Assembly: GCA_026724425.1 (NCBI GenBank)
Contig: JAIUCV010000023.1
Coordinates: forward strand, 868,001-932,000
Direction of reading: 5' to 3'
Length of the DNA: 64,000 nucleotides
Source of the DNA: Erythrophleum ivorense
Taxonomy: Eukaryota > Streptophyta > Magnoliopsida > Fabales > Fabaceae
How positions within the stretch are numbered: the first letter of the stretch is position 1; each line of letters opens with the position of its first letter. Below, one piece after another: positions 10,124 to 22,583 of this stretch. Position numbers and translations under genes: made by a program. A model generated the notes under the pieces. It did not search any database and was not told the origin of the DNA. It saw nothing but the letters and a program-made list of their open reading frames with translations.

Positions 10124-12907
10124 TCATCGAGATTCCCAATCCTTCAATTTTTTGCTCCCTTTAGGTTTTGACATAGATGCATTCATTGCTGCCATTTTCT
10201 CATTGTACTTTGCCCGAAGTGGATCATTGTATGTCCACCTGCACCATAATCCAACATTGACAGCAAGAGCATTAGAACCACCTCAAGACACCACTTATCT
10301 ACACATAGCCTAATTGGTCATTCGCATAATCAAATAAACGATTGATTCTATCCAAAAGAATAAAAATAATAAACGATTGATTGAAAGGGTAAAATACTGT
10401 ATAATCTCTTGAATAAAACTGAACTTCATTTTGGAACAAAAGTAAATTACAAAAACACAAGTACAAAAAGCTTCATGCAGCCCGTTCTACAGTACTTGAA
10501 ATAAAAATATAAAGAAATTTGGAAATAATAGTTTTTATCTTTTCCTTTTCTCATTTATTTTGGGTAGGAGGAATGAATAATTTTCAGTGTGCATGTAGTC
10601 ACTATTTCCGTCTCTAAACAACTGATTCATATGATGAAAATCAACTGATTAAAAAGCATCAAAATATGCTGTAATTGAATGCAAAATGTTAATGAAATAC
10701 CAGCAATTTGTGAACAAAATTATACTGCAAAATAATGCATCAAGGGCAACAGAACTGGATTTTCTCTAATTATAAGAAATTGACGATGTCAATATTAAGA
10801 AGAGAGGGGAAGGGGGGGGGGGGGAGACAATGTGTGTGAGACTCACTTGAGGGATAACCCACTTGAATTGTAAGTCCTACAATATGTGTGAGTTTCAGAC
10901 ATATTATACCTATCTCTTTTTAAAATTAACATGGACAATTTTCTAAGAAATTGAGAGGATCTAAATCCAAAAGCAACACAAGCTCAGGCTCATGTATAAA
11001 TATGAAAGTGCCTGAGGTAAAAAGATCAGGAATTTGATGACATTAAAAATATATATATATATATATTAGATAAAATAAAGAGCGGCCAATAATTAATTAA
11101 TTGAAAAGTGCCATTTAGCCATTAATATTTGTGTTGTCTCAACCAAAATAGCAATAGTGAGTTATTTGACCAGAAGGAACAGAATGAGAAGAGAGATTGA
11201 GTGAAGTCAATCAACTACGAAAGTCAACAACTACAGATTGGGTGGTATCTATTGAATATAAAAATAAACATGGGATGGGACATGTTAGAAGGTTTGTTTC
11301 TACACATCACTATAAAATATTGCATCCAATGAACTGTCTTCTAACTAGATATATTAACCTCTTATTATCGCAACTCACAATTAAATTCCCAAGTCGATGA
11401 ATCCAACCTTCACAAAATTTATTTTTCTTATTCTTAATCTATTTATTAGCGCAATGTTCAGACAAAGACAACAAAGGATTTTTTTTTTTTTTTTGGGAGG
11501 GAACCCTAAACTAACACCTCAGTTTTGATCTAAGCTTACTCAACTTTATACTGTTATCTAAAAGATATATGTAGAAGACCATTACGGATCAGTGTCATGG
11601 CAGATTAATAATGGAAGTCAAAACAAGAAGAAAAGCACTATTTCCAAATAAAATAAGATAATCTGGCAGACAGGCAATACTTTCAAAGAAAGAAAACAAT
11701 TAAAGGGAAAGTGAACTAACGGGTTGTTCCAATCAGTAGTATCCTCGTTAACTAAATGGGTCCACTTAGTTCTTCCGCTGCGACCAAAGTGCTTGACTTG
11801 CATAACCTTGGGTAAAATTGTCTTGTCCATCTTATCTTCGCCAGTTGGGGCAGAGAAATCACGACCATAAATATTATCACTTCCAACAGTTGCAGATCGA
11901 TCATCAGGAATGGACTGGAAGAAGGCACCCTTGTGGTAGTATTTCTGCATGAATCTCCACTTCTGTTTTGACGGTGGGGCTGGTTTTGGATTCTTCCTTT
12001 CCCACTCTCTCCTCTCTTCCTCTGTCATGTTTCTCACCTTCTCAACCTCTTCTTTCTCCTTCAACATTGCCTCACGATCGTCCCTGTCCCTCTTGATCCT
12101 ACCAATCTCTCTCACTTTCCAAGCTTCATACTCCTCTGCCTCATTAACTTCATCATCAGTATCTATGTCAGCAACATTTGCTTCCAATTCCAAATTCTTC
12201 TGAATTTCTTCATCCTTCCGGATCTCCTCAACAACAATCTGTTTTGTCTCTGTTTTCCTTTCCTCCAATCTCCTTATCCTTGCTTCCTCAAGGGCCCTCT
12301 CTTCAGCTTCAAGACGTTCACGCTCAGCGATAGTATCTCTCTCTGATTTGGGAACAAATACAGGCTTCACCATTGCAATTCCAGCAAGTTCCTCCTCTGA
12401 GTCAGTCTCATACTCAGATTCCTCTTCCTCCTCTTCTTCCTCCTCCTCCTCCTCCTCCTCTTCTTGAGGAAGTGCTTCTTCCTGTTCTCTTTGAAGCAAT
12501 CTTTCCCTAATTTTTCTTCTTCTTTCCTCCAAAGCGTTCTCATCTTCTTCCTCTAATTCCAACCCTTCCTGTCTCCTGGCTTCCTCTTCAATTATAGAAA
12601 CAATTTCAGCTTGTCGAATTCGCCTATGATCGGCTCTCACTTCCTCACGATTATCTATTCTGCTTTCAGCCAAACGACGGAGCCTAGGATCATCTTTCTT
12701 AACAATATCAGAATCTTCTTGAGTAGGAAATGCTTTCTCCAAGGCAGCTTCCTTTGCCACCCTAATATCACTTTCTTCATTGTCATCATCAGCCCATTCA
12801 GGAACTTTACCAGGCCAATACCGCTTAACCTTTGTTTGCCCAATTTTACCTCTGAGCTTATCCCTTATAGCTATTATTGTATCACTAACGCCTGCCGTCA
12901 CTGACAT
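10124..12907 (-). CDS. MFAP1: MFAP1-like spliceosomal protein, two coding exons
   Basis: MFAP1 is a nuclear component of the spliceosomal B complex needed for pre-mRNA splicing. Exon 1 is 12907-11721 (395 codons plus two bases) and exon 2 is 10238-10124. The donor at 11720 reads CCC|GTTAGT and the acceptor at 10239 reads GCAG|GTGGACA. Joining them gives 433 residues, close to plant MFAP1 length. Visible features: conserved N-terminus with KRYWPGKVPEWA (residues 29-40), long charged helices, a run of about 15 Glu near residues 149-163, PVFVPKSERDTI starting the conserved C-terminal domain, then KQKWRFMQKYYHKGAFF, and a C-terminus WTYNDPLRAKYN ... KLKDWESR. No stop or frameshift was seen. An open frame also runs past the donor to 11618, but it lacks the conserved end. 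The 1,482-bp intron holds a 13-G run and TA repeats. The symbol is that of the animal orthologue. Confidence 0.95.
10812..10824 (+). repeat. 13-G homopolymer in the MFAP1 coding intron
   Basis: Uninterrupted G run, unusual in this AT-rich window; strand-specific C run in the transcript. Confidence 0.9.
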
Positions 12908-14224
12908 AGTTTTTCCCTGAACGAAAACTGAAATAAATGTTTGCCTTCTCTTCCTTTAGACCCTAATTTATAAGCCATTCATGCTCAATAATAAGTAAAT
13001 CATTTAGAAATGATCAAGTAACAAGGAAAAATTTAAAGACTAGAAGCAAGGAGAAGGAGAGGAGGGTGGGAGAGAGAGAGAGAGAAAGAGAAATCTGAAA
13101 TCCACTAGATATTCATGAAAAGAAAAACATATCTAAACATGAAAGCCAAAATCTAAAATAATCAAATCTGAATCAGTGTAATTTACAACAAAGCCAGCAA
13201 ACTTAAATTTAAAGAAAATCTTACCACCAAGTTATACATGAGTAGCAAGAATCACAAAAGTTGACATTATAAAAATTGGAAATCAAATAATTAGTTTCCA
13301 AAAACATGAATGTTGTCCCACAGAATATTATAGCAAATCTGCTTTTAAGCCCTGAGTCCATGCATGGAACACATGAAACTCTACATGTACATGAGAAGGA
13401 GAACACAAATTTGACTGTGCATCATAACCTGTAAGTTCCATGGCCAAAAAATAAATAACCTATAAGTTTCATCTATTAAGCCCCCATAAAATCAGAGGGA
13501 CATTCTCCAGTACACACTAGGCATTAATACAATAATTTTTTTTAACTAAAATATCATCCTTTAGTTTAAGGCTTTGTTAAAATTAATGAAAACAAGATCA
13601 ATACTTTTATATTTTTATTTGTGCATATTTGGATGGCCTCTTATCCAAAAAATATATATATATGTATTTGGGATAATGGAGAGTATTTTGGTCAAAAAAT
13701 TTAAAATTGCAATACAATATATATTTTGAAAATAGAGAGGAAATCAATGTTATTTCCACAAAAATCACAAAGGTCTTTGTAATTTATTCTTTTATCTTTT
13801 ATACCCATTTTCACTTGGATTCATACTCATATTAGGAAACATCAAGAGCTACATATAATCCAGTGGTATTCAATTACTTTTCATGCTGAACCTTACACTT
13901 GTTAGTGATGTAAGCCCCTCAACCTTTATGGATGGCTGAATGAACTCAGCTGCTTTTGTAATCCCAAAGTATTTTGAATTCTATTATTAAGTTATTATGC
14001 ATTTATTGTTTTGTTTCCCTTGTTTCCCTTTCTGTAGTTATCAGAAGAAGTATTGCTCGCTGCTATTTTCTTATCCTGACTTCTATACAATTCCCTAGCC
14101 CAACCATAATGCAGAGAAATCAGGCATTTTATGGTAATAGTATTATAAACAATGGTTGTTCAAATTACGATCTAACTCATAAAATCATACAATTTCTACA
14201 AAGTTCCCTTACTATCTTTTTAAG

Positions 14225-15720
14225 CCCAGAACTCAACAAAGCAAACTCATCGTTGTAGACAGCTTTAGAGAAAAATCAAATCCTTCCCAAACAGAAACAA
14301 GAAGGGTAATTCTAACAAAAGAATAAAAGCCACAACTTTTTATTTTTACTTCCTTAGCTCTGAAGCATGGATACGCCAAATTTGGAGCCGTACCTGTACC
14401 GAATACGTATCCGGTACGGATACACATATTGTACGGGTACAAAAATATCCAAAACATATTTTTTTGCCTCTGTACGCTTCGAAATGTTTCTTCCATACTA
14501 AAATGTTTTGAAACGACTAGGAAACGACTCCGAAACGGCAACGAAATGTTTTTTCCTTAAATAACGTCGTTTTGTCCATCATTTAACCCCCATCTGTCGA
14601 AGGCTTCAGTTCTTCTCCCTTGCCTTCTGCTTCTGGTGCCACTGCATCTCTCCATGCGTCGCCTACCATGCTATGTCATCTTCTCCAGCGACGCCTTCCA
14701 TTCCTCCGTCGTCTTCTCCATCCAATGGCAGGTGCATCTTCGTCTCTAGCAACAAGGCTTCCATTTTCAATTTTTTTTTTTTTAGAAACTTGAATGATGG
14801 AGAAAAACGAGCTTGGGATCCTGTAACTTGGCCAATAATTTGTCTCCCCTGGTTGTGTTTCAATTCATTTATGTGGTATATATCTCTATTTGTAGAAAAT
14901 TAAACTCGAACGTTTTGGGTTTGCTATATCTGACTTCAACTGTTCATTGTTCAACTATTTGACCATAGCAAAATGATTGTTGATCAGAATGATTGTTGTT
15001 TTCTGAGAAAAACAGAGGCACATTCTGGGCATGTGCCTCTGTTTTTAGAATCATTGTTGTTTTCTTCTTTTGTTACCTAATTTTGATTCCTCTTCTCATT
15101 AATTGATTAATTAGTTCATTCACTAATTATGCTTGATTAATTAGTTTTTAATGTATTAGATTATTGAATGTATATATATATATTTTGGTAACTGTATCCT
15201 AAAATTTTAGAAATTACCATATCTCTTGTATCGTATCGTGTCATGCCTGATACACGTACCCATATCGGTGCCTTTTAGTTCCTTAGATATCCCAAAAAAC
15301 AACCGTACCACTCAATTGCTTGAACAAACTGTCGTGAAGTAGTAGCATCATTCAAAAAGTCAAAATCTTTGGCACCATTCAATAAGCCAAACTCATTATT
15401 GTGGGTAACTTTGGCAAACATATAGCAATACCCAAATCCTTCCCCAAAAGGAAACGTGATTTGCGATACAATTCACCAAGATGTAGCCATTTTATCCCAC
15501 ACAAACAAGAAGGGTCTCAATCTTTCCGGGAACAGAAATTCAACAAAAAAGAGTCATAACCACATCTGTGCTTCTCATATACCTATCACCCAAGAACCAT
15601 TGTGCGACAAAAATATCAAGGAGTTCAGCAATACCAAAGTAATGAACAAAGAATCTATTCTACTCGCCTAGGCATGAAAACTTTACAGACTACAACAAAT
15701 CCACACTCACTTAGAAAAGG
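14225..15720. repeat. Diverged local duplication flanking the hAT-like element
   Basis: Sequence around 14225-14310 (CAACAAAGCAAACTCATCG, AAATCCTTCCC, AACAAGAAGGGT) recurs in altered form at about 15380-15520 (AAGCCAAACTCATTATTG, AAATCCTTCCCC, AACAAGAAGGGT). A weaker echo of 15575-15670 lies at 16040-16110. These look like old tandem duplications within the leader intron. Confidence 0.4.
14358..15278. mobile_element. Non-autonomous hAT-like element in the MFAP1 leader intron
   Basis: The 921-bp element is bracketed by an exact 8-bp duplication TTCCTTAG (14350-14357 and 15279-15286), the target length of hAT transposons. The ends form imperfect inverted repeats: CTCTGAAGCATGGATACG at the left against CTAAAAGGCACCGATATG read inward from the right. 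Sub-terminal regions are rich in GTAC/GGATAC motifs on both sides (for example gtatccggtacggatac near 14408). No transposase frame is present; the 76- and 66-codon open frames inside are not similar to anything known to me. Confidence 0.7.
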
Positions 15721-16180
15721 ATGAAAGGACTCATAACAAGGAGCCCGAATTAAGACAGGCGAATAACAACTTATTAAGGTTCTTTCATGGTATTGAGACA
15801 CAATACACAGCAGTGAATCATGCTTCAAAGCACAGAGGCATTGTCAAATTAATGCAATCTCCTACGATCAAAACAAATGCAGCAGGAAGAAATCTTGGAT
15901 ACTCAATCTAAATAAAAGAATCAAGCACAAGATAAAATTATCTCTTGGATATGCCTTATTTGCAAGATGGAAGACCTGTTGATATGGTCTTCAATCCATT
16001 AGGGGTAAAAAAAGGATAATATTCAAGCAAAGCGAAACATACCCACAACCACGTTTCTCATGAATTTAACAGCATGAGAGTAATGGACGAATAGCCTATT
16101 CAATTCATAATCTATCAGAGAGTAAAATCCAAATCCGACAAGCCAAGGACGAAAGGATTAGGTTGCTAACTGAAACGTAC

Positions 16181-16430
16181 CTCTTCAGAACCGAATTCGG
16201 CCCTGTCTGATTCGTCGCTAACTCTCTTTCTTGTGCCTCACTGCTCTGCTTTTCTTTCGGAAGAATTGGTCCTCTCGGTTCTTTGTTCTTCGAAATATCC
16301 TCTGTCAAAAACGCCTCCTCACTGTTCGTTTTGCAATCTTAATCTCTGTCGCTCTCTTTCTCTTCCTGCTCTCTTCAGTTCTTCCCCTCCAATCTCTTTC
16401 TGCTTCTGTGATCCTTCACTACCAAAGGCC
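16181..16430 (-). promoter_or_regulatory. MFAP1: Probable 5'UTR exon of the MFAP1 gene
   Basis: On the minus strand this is a purine-rich leader (many GAGAGA and AGAAAGAG runs), unlike the surrounding AT-rich DNA. It ends GAAGAG|GTACGTTTCAG, a good donor with GT at 16180-16179. The matching acceptor is TTCAG|GGAAAAACT directly before the ATG at 12907 (AG at 12918-12917), giving a leader intron of about 3.26 kb; TTTATTTCAG a few bases upstream is an alternative. Transcription start and promoter would be near 16430-16500; no clear TATA box is visible. The short open frame at 16105-16308 lies in this leader and is not supported as a protein. Confidence 0.6.
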
Positions 16431-16441
16431 CAAAAACTATT

Positions 16442-16820
16442 AAATATTAAATAATATTTTATTTATTTTAATAAATTTATTATTATAATTATATTAATTA
16501 ATTGCATAAATATTAAATTAGTTTTTAAAGGATTATTAATTATTAAATAAATAAATATTAACTTGAATTAATTAATATTTTTAAATAATCATTAAATTAA
16601 TTTTAAGTAATTAATATCTTGTTTATTTTAATATTAAATAAATAAAATATTAAATAATATTTTATTTATTTTAATAAATTTATTATTATAATTATATTAA
16701 TTAATTGCATAAATATTAAATTAGTTTGTAAAGGATTATTAATTATTAAATAAATAAATATTAAATTAAATTAATTAATATTTTTAGATAATTATTAAAT
16801 TAATTTTAAGTAATTAATAT
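16442..16820. repeat. Direct duplication of an AT-rich tract, offset 203 bp
   Basis: AAATATTAAATAATATTTTA begins at 16442 and again at 16645, and the two copies (16442-16617 and 16645-16820) match at nearly every base through TTTTAAGTAATTAATAT. The tract lies immediately upstream of the probable MFAP1 transcription start, so it could be part of the promoter region, or only slippage-prone AT DNA. Confidence 0.9.
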
Positions 16821-16916
16821 TGTATTATAATTGAAAAATATGTGTTTTCGAAAGTAAAATATTTTCCCTATTTCTGTTTTCCATCTTCGCTTAAAAAGAG
16901 GGTATGGAACACTTGT

Positions 16917-17426
16917 GATTATAGAGTGTGCAATCAAGTAAATGTTTGACATCTTATTCTTTCGTAAAGAGATTAAAATTTTAATTATGACAATAAATAT
17001 TTTAATTATAAAAAACTTTAATTACGAAAACAAAAAATTTTAATTGTTAGAATAAAAATGCTAATTATAAAAAATTATATTTCATATTATAAAGCCCTCA
17101 AAATTTTTATAATTTATTAATTTTTTTCCATTCTTGTTTATTATTGTTTAAGAAATAACTACTCATAAATAAATTTTTTTAAAAAAATTACATTGCAGTA
17201 CTATAAGTTAAAAGTATTTATTATAAAAAATTTAAAATTTAAAATTATTTTAAAGATCTATCAAATTACAATTAAAACTTTTAAAATATAATTTTTTATA
17301 ATTAATTTTTGTCCTTATAATTAAGATTAGTAATTGTCACAATTAAATTTTTATGCTTATTGTTAAAATTTTTTATTTCTCAAAAAAAAAGTTTCAAGCA
17401 TTTGATTGATTATACTTTCTATAATC
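16917..17426. mobile_element. MITE-like element with long imperfect inverted repeats
   Basis: The left end GATTATAGAGTGTGCAATCA pairs with the right end read inward, GATTATAGAAAGTATAATCA, and similarity continues through AAATGTTTGA/AAATGCTTGA and a long TTTTAATT-rich arm. The element is about 510 bp, AT-rich and non-coding. No clear target duplication was found, so the superfamily is unknown. Confidence 0.5.
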
Positions 17427-18056
17427 ATACTAATGACTAGCGTGTCCCCATCAAGACGCCACCTCATGTTTTAACCGCCCCTTTTTTTTTCGCTTTTTTT
17501 CATTGGGCTTGCTTTCATTTAATGGGTTAGAGCCTTTCTCCACTTCTTTAAGTTGATTTGGGCCTGAAGTTTTTGAGTCATTTTATTTTGGGTTTTTTCT
17601 ATTTAAATTTGATTTTTTTTTTATTTTTATTGACTCACAATTAAAATTAATCAAAAATAAAAAATGACTCAAATAATAAAAATAACTCAAAAATTAAATT
17701 AAAATTGACTCAGTTAAATTATAACTACAAAAGTGAAAATAATTTGGAAATTAAATGAAACCCAAAATAAAGAAGTTTAATTTAAAGTATTTTTATTTTT
17801 TAAAAAATACATGGATAAAGGACGGTATTCACAAGACTAAAACACTATGTTTTGATAATTGCGCAGCACATCTCTTGTCTATTTTGCTGGTTGAGATTGT
17901 TATTTCTTTTCAGTGCTCCCTCGTTTGTGCTCAATTGTGATCATTGGTAGTTTCTTACTGTTAAGTATTCACGTTTAAAATTTAATATTATGGATCTATG
18001 TTTATATTATATATGAATTTTATTTTTATTATGCAATAAAAAACTTGAAGTATCAC

Positions 18057-18087
<31 letters not shown>

Positions 18088-18586
18088 AAGAGTCACATTG
18101 TTTACGAAAGAATTACATTGTTCAAAAGTTATAAATAATACAATTCTTGTTGGCTTGGTATTTAATCTATTTTTTTTATTCAAATATTTGACTTCTTTTG
18201 GGATCCGTGCAAAGCACCGGCCGCCTTTTGTTTTGAAAGCCTGATGGTTTGAGGGTTTTATCTAAGATTTTGGTATATTGCAACTTATAAGAGTATGAGT
18301 TTTTCTTGGGTTATACTCTTTCTATTTGTCATGGGAAATTTGGGATTATAATCATTATATTTGTGCACCATATACTCTTCATGCAATTATAGCATATGTC
18401 CACTGTTTCTATATTATGTATAAAGGAGATACAGCTTACATATATCCCAGAAAAAAAAAAAAAAGAAAGGGCCCCTTTTTATTTTTGCTGTTGGTTCTTT
18501 TTTTTTTTTCTTGATGAAAGCTGTTGGTTCTAATATGCCCGAGTTGATACGTCATAAACTTACGTAATGAATTGTTAAAACCCCAG
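17427..18586. other. Non-coding stretch before the PHAX-like exon
   Basis: AT-rich with homopolymer runs and an (ATT)n microsatellite near 18059-18082. Two open frames of about 60 codons (17755-17940, 18326-18514) have no recognisable similarity. It could be an intron or promoter of the broken gene whose exon follows, but no second exon was recognised. Confidence 0.4.
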
Positions 18587-18740
18587 GTCGATGCTGTACA
18601 GGATTGTGGAGGCCTAAAGACTGCTGATGGGAGACGCTTTCGGACAGGGGGTGACATATTTTGGAGCATCCTTAAAGTTCCAGAACCAAAAGCCTACAAA
18701 GAGATAATGAAAAAAAAAAAAAGCAAGGGACTTATTTGAG
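18587..18740 (+). pseudogene. Orphan exon of a PHAX-like snRNA export adaptor
   Basis: PHAX bridges capped snRNA to the nuclear export machinery. The plus strand has an acceptor (CCCCAG at 18581-18586), then an open exon reading VDAVQDCGGLKTADGRRFRT and GGDIFWSIL, then EPKAYKEIMKK. This is the RNA-binding GG motif region of plant PHAX proteins. A donor-like GAG|GTCTGTG follows at 18740/18741. A run of 13 A at 18710-18722 puts the last codons out of frame compared with the expected continuation (ARDLFE in another frame). No neighbouring exons were recognised, so this is probably a relocated or broken gene piece. The call is from memory of the family. Confidence 0.6.
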
Positions 18741-18966
18741 GTCTGTGATGAACCCTTACTTTTCTTGTGCAGGCACTCTTTTTTCGTTTTTACATTTTAG
18801 ATTCCAGTTATCGGGTATGTGATGAAAAGGAAAGAGGGGAGGGGTTAGATATATGTTGTGTATGATCGAGGAAAAAGTTTGGAAAAAATGTCTGGCTTCT
18901 CTTCTATTTGGGAGGGAATTGTGCGTTATTTTCAAGCAATTTAAGCTTTTCCTTTGATTAAGTCCA

Positions 18967-19504
18967 GTTTTTTTTTAAGGTTACAAATTTAAGTATAAAA
19001 ATAAAAAATTATAACTATAAGGTCAAAAACATTAACTATGAAAAAAAAATGTAAAAATTTTAATTGTATAGCACAATTAAAATTTCTGAAGTTCAACAAG
19101 TTTAGTAATGAGCATAACGGCCCTATTGTTCTGATTGAGAGAAGAATCTATGATTAGCTTTTTAAGAAATTTTTAAATGAACAATTTCAATGAAATCTTT
19201 CAATTTCTGATTTTACTATGTTCAACTATATGTATTCCTCTATCCGTAGAGTAGGATTATACACGAAAGATTCTTTTTTAGCTCTCTCTTTAGCCCTATG
19301 TCTCTTCTTCTCAGGAGGTATTCCTCCACTAGTAGGTTTTTTCAGAAAAAAAATGTAAAATGTGAAAAAAAATTATACTTCAAAAAATTTTAATTGTGCT
19401 ATACAATTAAAATTTTTACATTTCTTTTCATAGTTAATATTTTTTACCTGGCAGTTAAAAATTTTTATCTTTATACTTAAATTTGTAACCTAAAAACAAA
19501 AATT
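18967..19504. mobile_element. MITE-like element with about 120-bp inverted repeats
   Basis: AAGGTTACAAATTTAAGTAT at 18977 recurs inverted (ATACTTAAATTTGTAACCT ending 19491). The arms stay alike inward through ATTAACTATGAAAA and AATTTTAATTGTATAGCACA, ending near 19095 and 19372. The core of about 270 bp is non-coding. Transcription would give a long hairpin. No convincing target duplication was found next to the flanking T and A runs. Confidence 0.7.
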
Positions 19505-19611
19505 CATTTGGCTTAATTGGGGCATCATTTCTCGTCCCAAATGGGAGATAAACCAAATGTTAGGAAAAATAAGAATGGAGATACTCTCAGAGGGAGAAGG
19601 GAGACAACCAC

Positions 19612-19691
19612 TTGAGAGGTCTTAGGTGGAATAGAAGCAAGTGCCTTATGCTTGAGAGGTCTTAGGTGGAATAGAAGCGAGTACCTTATGC
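19612..19691. repeat. Two tandem 40-bp units
   Basis: TTGAGAGGTCTTAGGTGGAA begins at 19612 and again at 19652; both copies end CCTTATGC and differ at two positions (gcaagtg versus gcgagta). Confidence 0.95.
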
Positions 19692-22583
19692 TCTCATGGC
19701 TAGGGATGTAGTGAGTGACCTATAGGCTAAGAAGCACCAATATTTTCATCGATACATGACATGACACAATACAAATACTTCGCCACAACAAAATAAATGC
19801 CTAAATGCAATTTATAAGGACTTTAGATTCTCCAACATCAAGAACTAGTTTTAGGTTTGGTTCTCTCATAGACTTTTAATAATTAGTTTTTGAGTCTCCA
19901 AGTTGCAATATCTATAGTACCAAAAATATGCTATACAATAAACATCAATTTTTTAATGCTCAAGCAAAATTGGTGAGTTGCAAACCTAGTGAGCAAATAA
20001 TAAATCATGATAATTGAAAATAGGATGAGTAGTTTTTGAGAAAATAAATTTTTGTTTAGATATTGACTAATAAGAAATTTAACATAAAAGGGGAAGAAAA
20101 GCATGATACGAGTGTTATATTTCATCAATTAAGTGAAGGAACTGATTTAATATATTAATAAGGAAATAGAAGTTATTATTGCAATGGCAAGACATAAAGA
20201 TCATAAAATGCAATTATGGGTAAGTTTAAGTTATACAAATTAACTGTATCATAAAGGGAAACTTTTACTTGTAAATGTTGTAGTAAAACAATTAATAGAT
20301 TTAAGTTCACTAAAAAGATAATCACTTTTAATCTCTATTAGAATATAGTTACATAAATAAATATAATCTCCAAAGTAAAAAAATAAAAATAAAAGTATTT
20401 GGTAAGTTTTAAAGTTAAGCTTTGAATGTTTACAATATAATAACAAAAAATAGAGTAATACAAAAAGCATGCAAATGGAAGGTTTGTATAAAACTTTAAT
20501 GTCAAACATGGGCATACAATCCATAAAGGTAACTTACCATAAAAGTTCAAATATGGATACACAGCCAATAAAAGTAACTAACCAATCTATTCAAATAAGG
20601 GCACACAATCTACAATGATAGATAACCAATTTATTCAAACATGTGCACCCGTGCCATGAACTTTCAAAAGGCACACAACTTAGTACCCTTTTAGTTTTCA
20701 ATCACATGCCATGTTGAATTAATTCTAAGTACATTGAGGGCTGATAGAACAACTATTAGAAACTAATGTTTTGCATAATCTATGCCACAAAAAATTTCAA
20801 AGTCATAGAGTTCAATCACATAAATCTCTAGATAAATCAATTGTTAATATAAACTATACTTGTGGTATCAATTTGGCATTTTCATATATACATGTATATA
20901 TATATATATATATTGGCATTTTATATTTCGAAATAACAGACAAATCATAATACTAATTTATATAAGAGAACACTACCTAAGAGAGCCCATCCCCTATGGC
21001 ATTCATGTGCACAGCAAAAATTGAAATTATATAAAAAGAGGATTGCAAATGAAATTGAAGAAGAAATAAAAATATATATCATTATTTATCATCTACTTAT
21101 ATTCAATGTTGAGCAATAGCAAATTCTCTAGACATCGCACCACCTTCAAACCCCTTCAACAAGGGTATCAAAGGAACTTTCTAAATTATAATTAGAACCA
21201 TTTATACACTACCACACTTGAATATATAACCAAATCCATTGAACATAACAAAGAATTACTTATCCAAGCTGTAAAGCCACACTTAGATTTCTTAACTACT
21301 CCATTTACAAAATTAAATTAGTATCCAATTAATTCTTACTCCTATTTCAAACCTAGCTTGGATCATCATCATCATCATCTCTCAAGAAACCCAATGAACA
21401 TCCTATATTGAAAACTCTCTCCGAGAATCAAATTACAATGTGAAAGGGTAAGAATTTAAAATAATCATATTCTATGAACTTTTGAGAAAAAAAGGGAGAA
21501 AAACCAATTTACCTTAAGCCTCAATTCACCAAAGCAATCTATAACCCACACAATTGATGATGAAGAACAATGGAGGATGTAGGTCTTGACCAAATATACT
21601 GGAAGGAACAAATTTAATAACATTATAACCTACTTGCACAAATCTTAACCCCTGATTAAACAAAAACGGGAAAGGGAGGGTGGGTTTTCATCCAATCTCC
21701 CATTATACCATGCCCAAATTTTAGCCATTTCCAACTTATGGACCCAAAGTAAAGAAATGATGCAATGGTTAAACTCACTGAAAAGAAGTAGCCATTAAGG
21801 GGTAAGGACGAACACCACCCTTGGAAAAAGTTTAGGTTAGGTGAGACTATGAAGGATGGCTACAAAATAAGGGAAAAGTTTGCCATTAAAGGTTTAGAAT
21901 TGAAGGAGAAGGAAGGATGAACAACAAGGTTGAAAAAAAATGTGAAAAAAGCAATTAACTAAAGAGTTCAACAAAAATTGCATATGTGACTGGGCATAAA
22001 GAAGCCAACCAACTAATGAATCCTAGTCGAGGAAGGGACTAGGCATGAAACTGCAAAAGGGATGAGCTACTGCCTATCATGAAGAAGAATGGCACCCAAA
22101 TCACCCTTAAAGGAGAAAGAGGAAAGTTGAAATTTGAAAATGAGAGAGAGTTAACAATGAAGCTTCTTATGCTTCTTGGCTATCACAAGCTAAGGAAGAG
22201 ACAATAATAGAGGACAAACAAAGAGAAAGGAGGGAAAGCCTTGTGAATTAAAGACAAAGAGGGAACGAAAAAGCTTAGTAAGACAAGCAAAGAAATAATG
22301 GGGGAGGAAGTAAAGATGCACACAAACCCAGCTAAGTTTTACCTTAGCCTAATATTTGGCTTAGCCTAATATTTGGCCCAATTTGAATAAGCACTAAAAA
22401 ATAAGCTCGCAACCTAGCCCAACTTAGGCCTAGCTTGGTCTAAAATTGGGCAAGGCTGGCCAAGCTAGGTTGCCAAGCCAGAAATAGGTTTTTCTTTTTT
22501 TTTTTTTTGGAAAATTTTAAAATTTTGAATGTTTATATCTTTGTAATTATTTGACTATTTTAAGTATATAAACACTTATTTAA
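19692..22583. other. Non-coding AT-rich region
   Basis: No gene or element boundary is recognised. There are TA-repeats at 20894-20913, purine-rich patches at 21540-22320, and a stretch at 22320-22490 rich in TTAGGC/GCCTAG-type motifs that recurs loosely near 32510-32640. Open frames at 19931-20568 on the minus strand are low-complexity. Confidence 0.45.

Noticed and set aside
11618..11720. Read-through extension of MFAP1 exon 1 to a stop at 11618
   Set aside because: The conserved C-terminus WTYNDPLRAKYN is found instead at 10238 behind a proper acceptor, so this is intron. An intron-retained form is possible but not supported.
12611..12904. 97-codon plus-strand frame antisense to MFAP1
   Set aside because: A shadow of the strongly supported minus-strand exon.
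14673..14903. Small overlapping open frames on both strands
   Set aside because: They lie in the hAT-like element within an intron and show no transposase motif.
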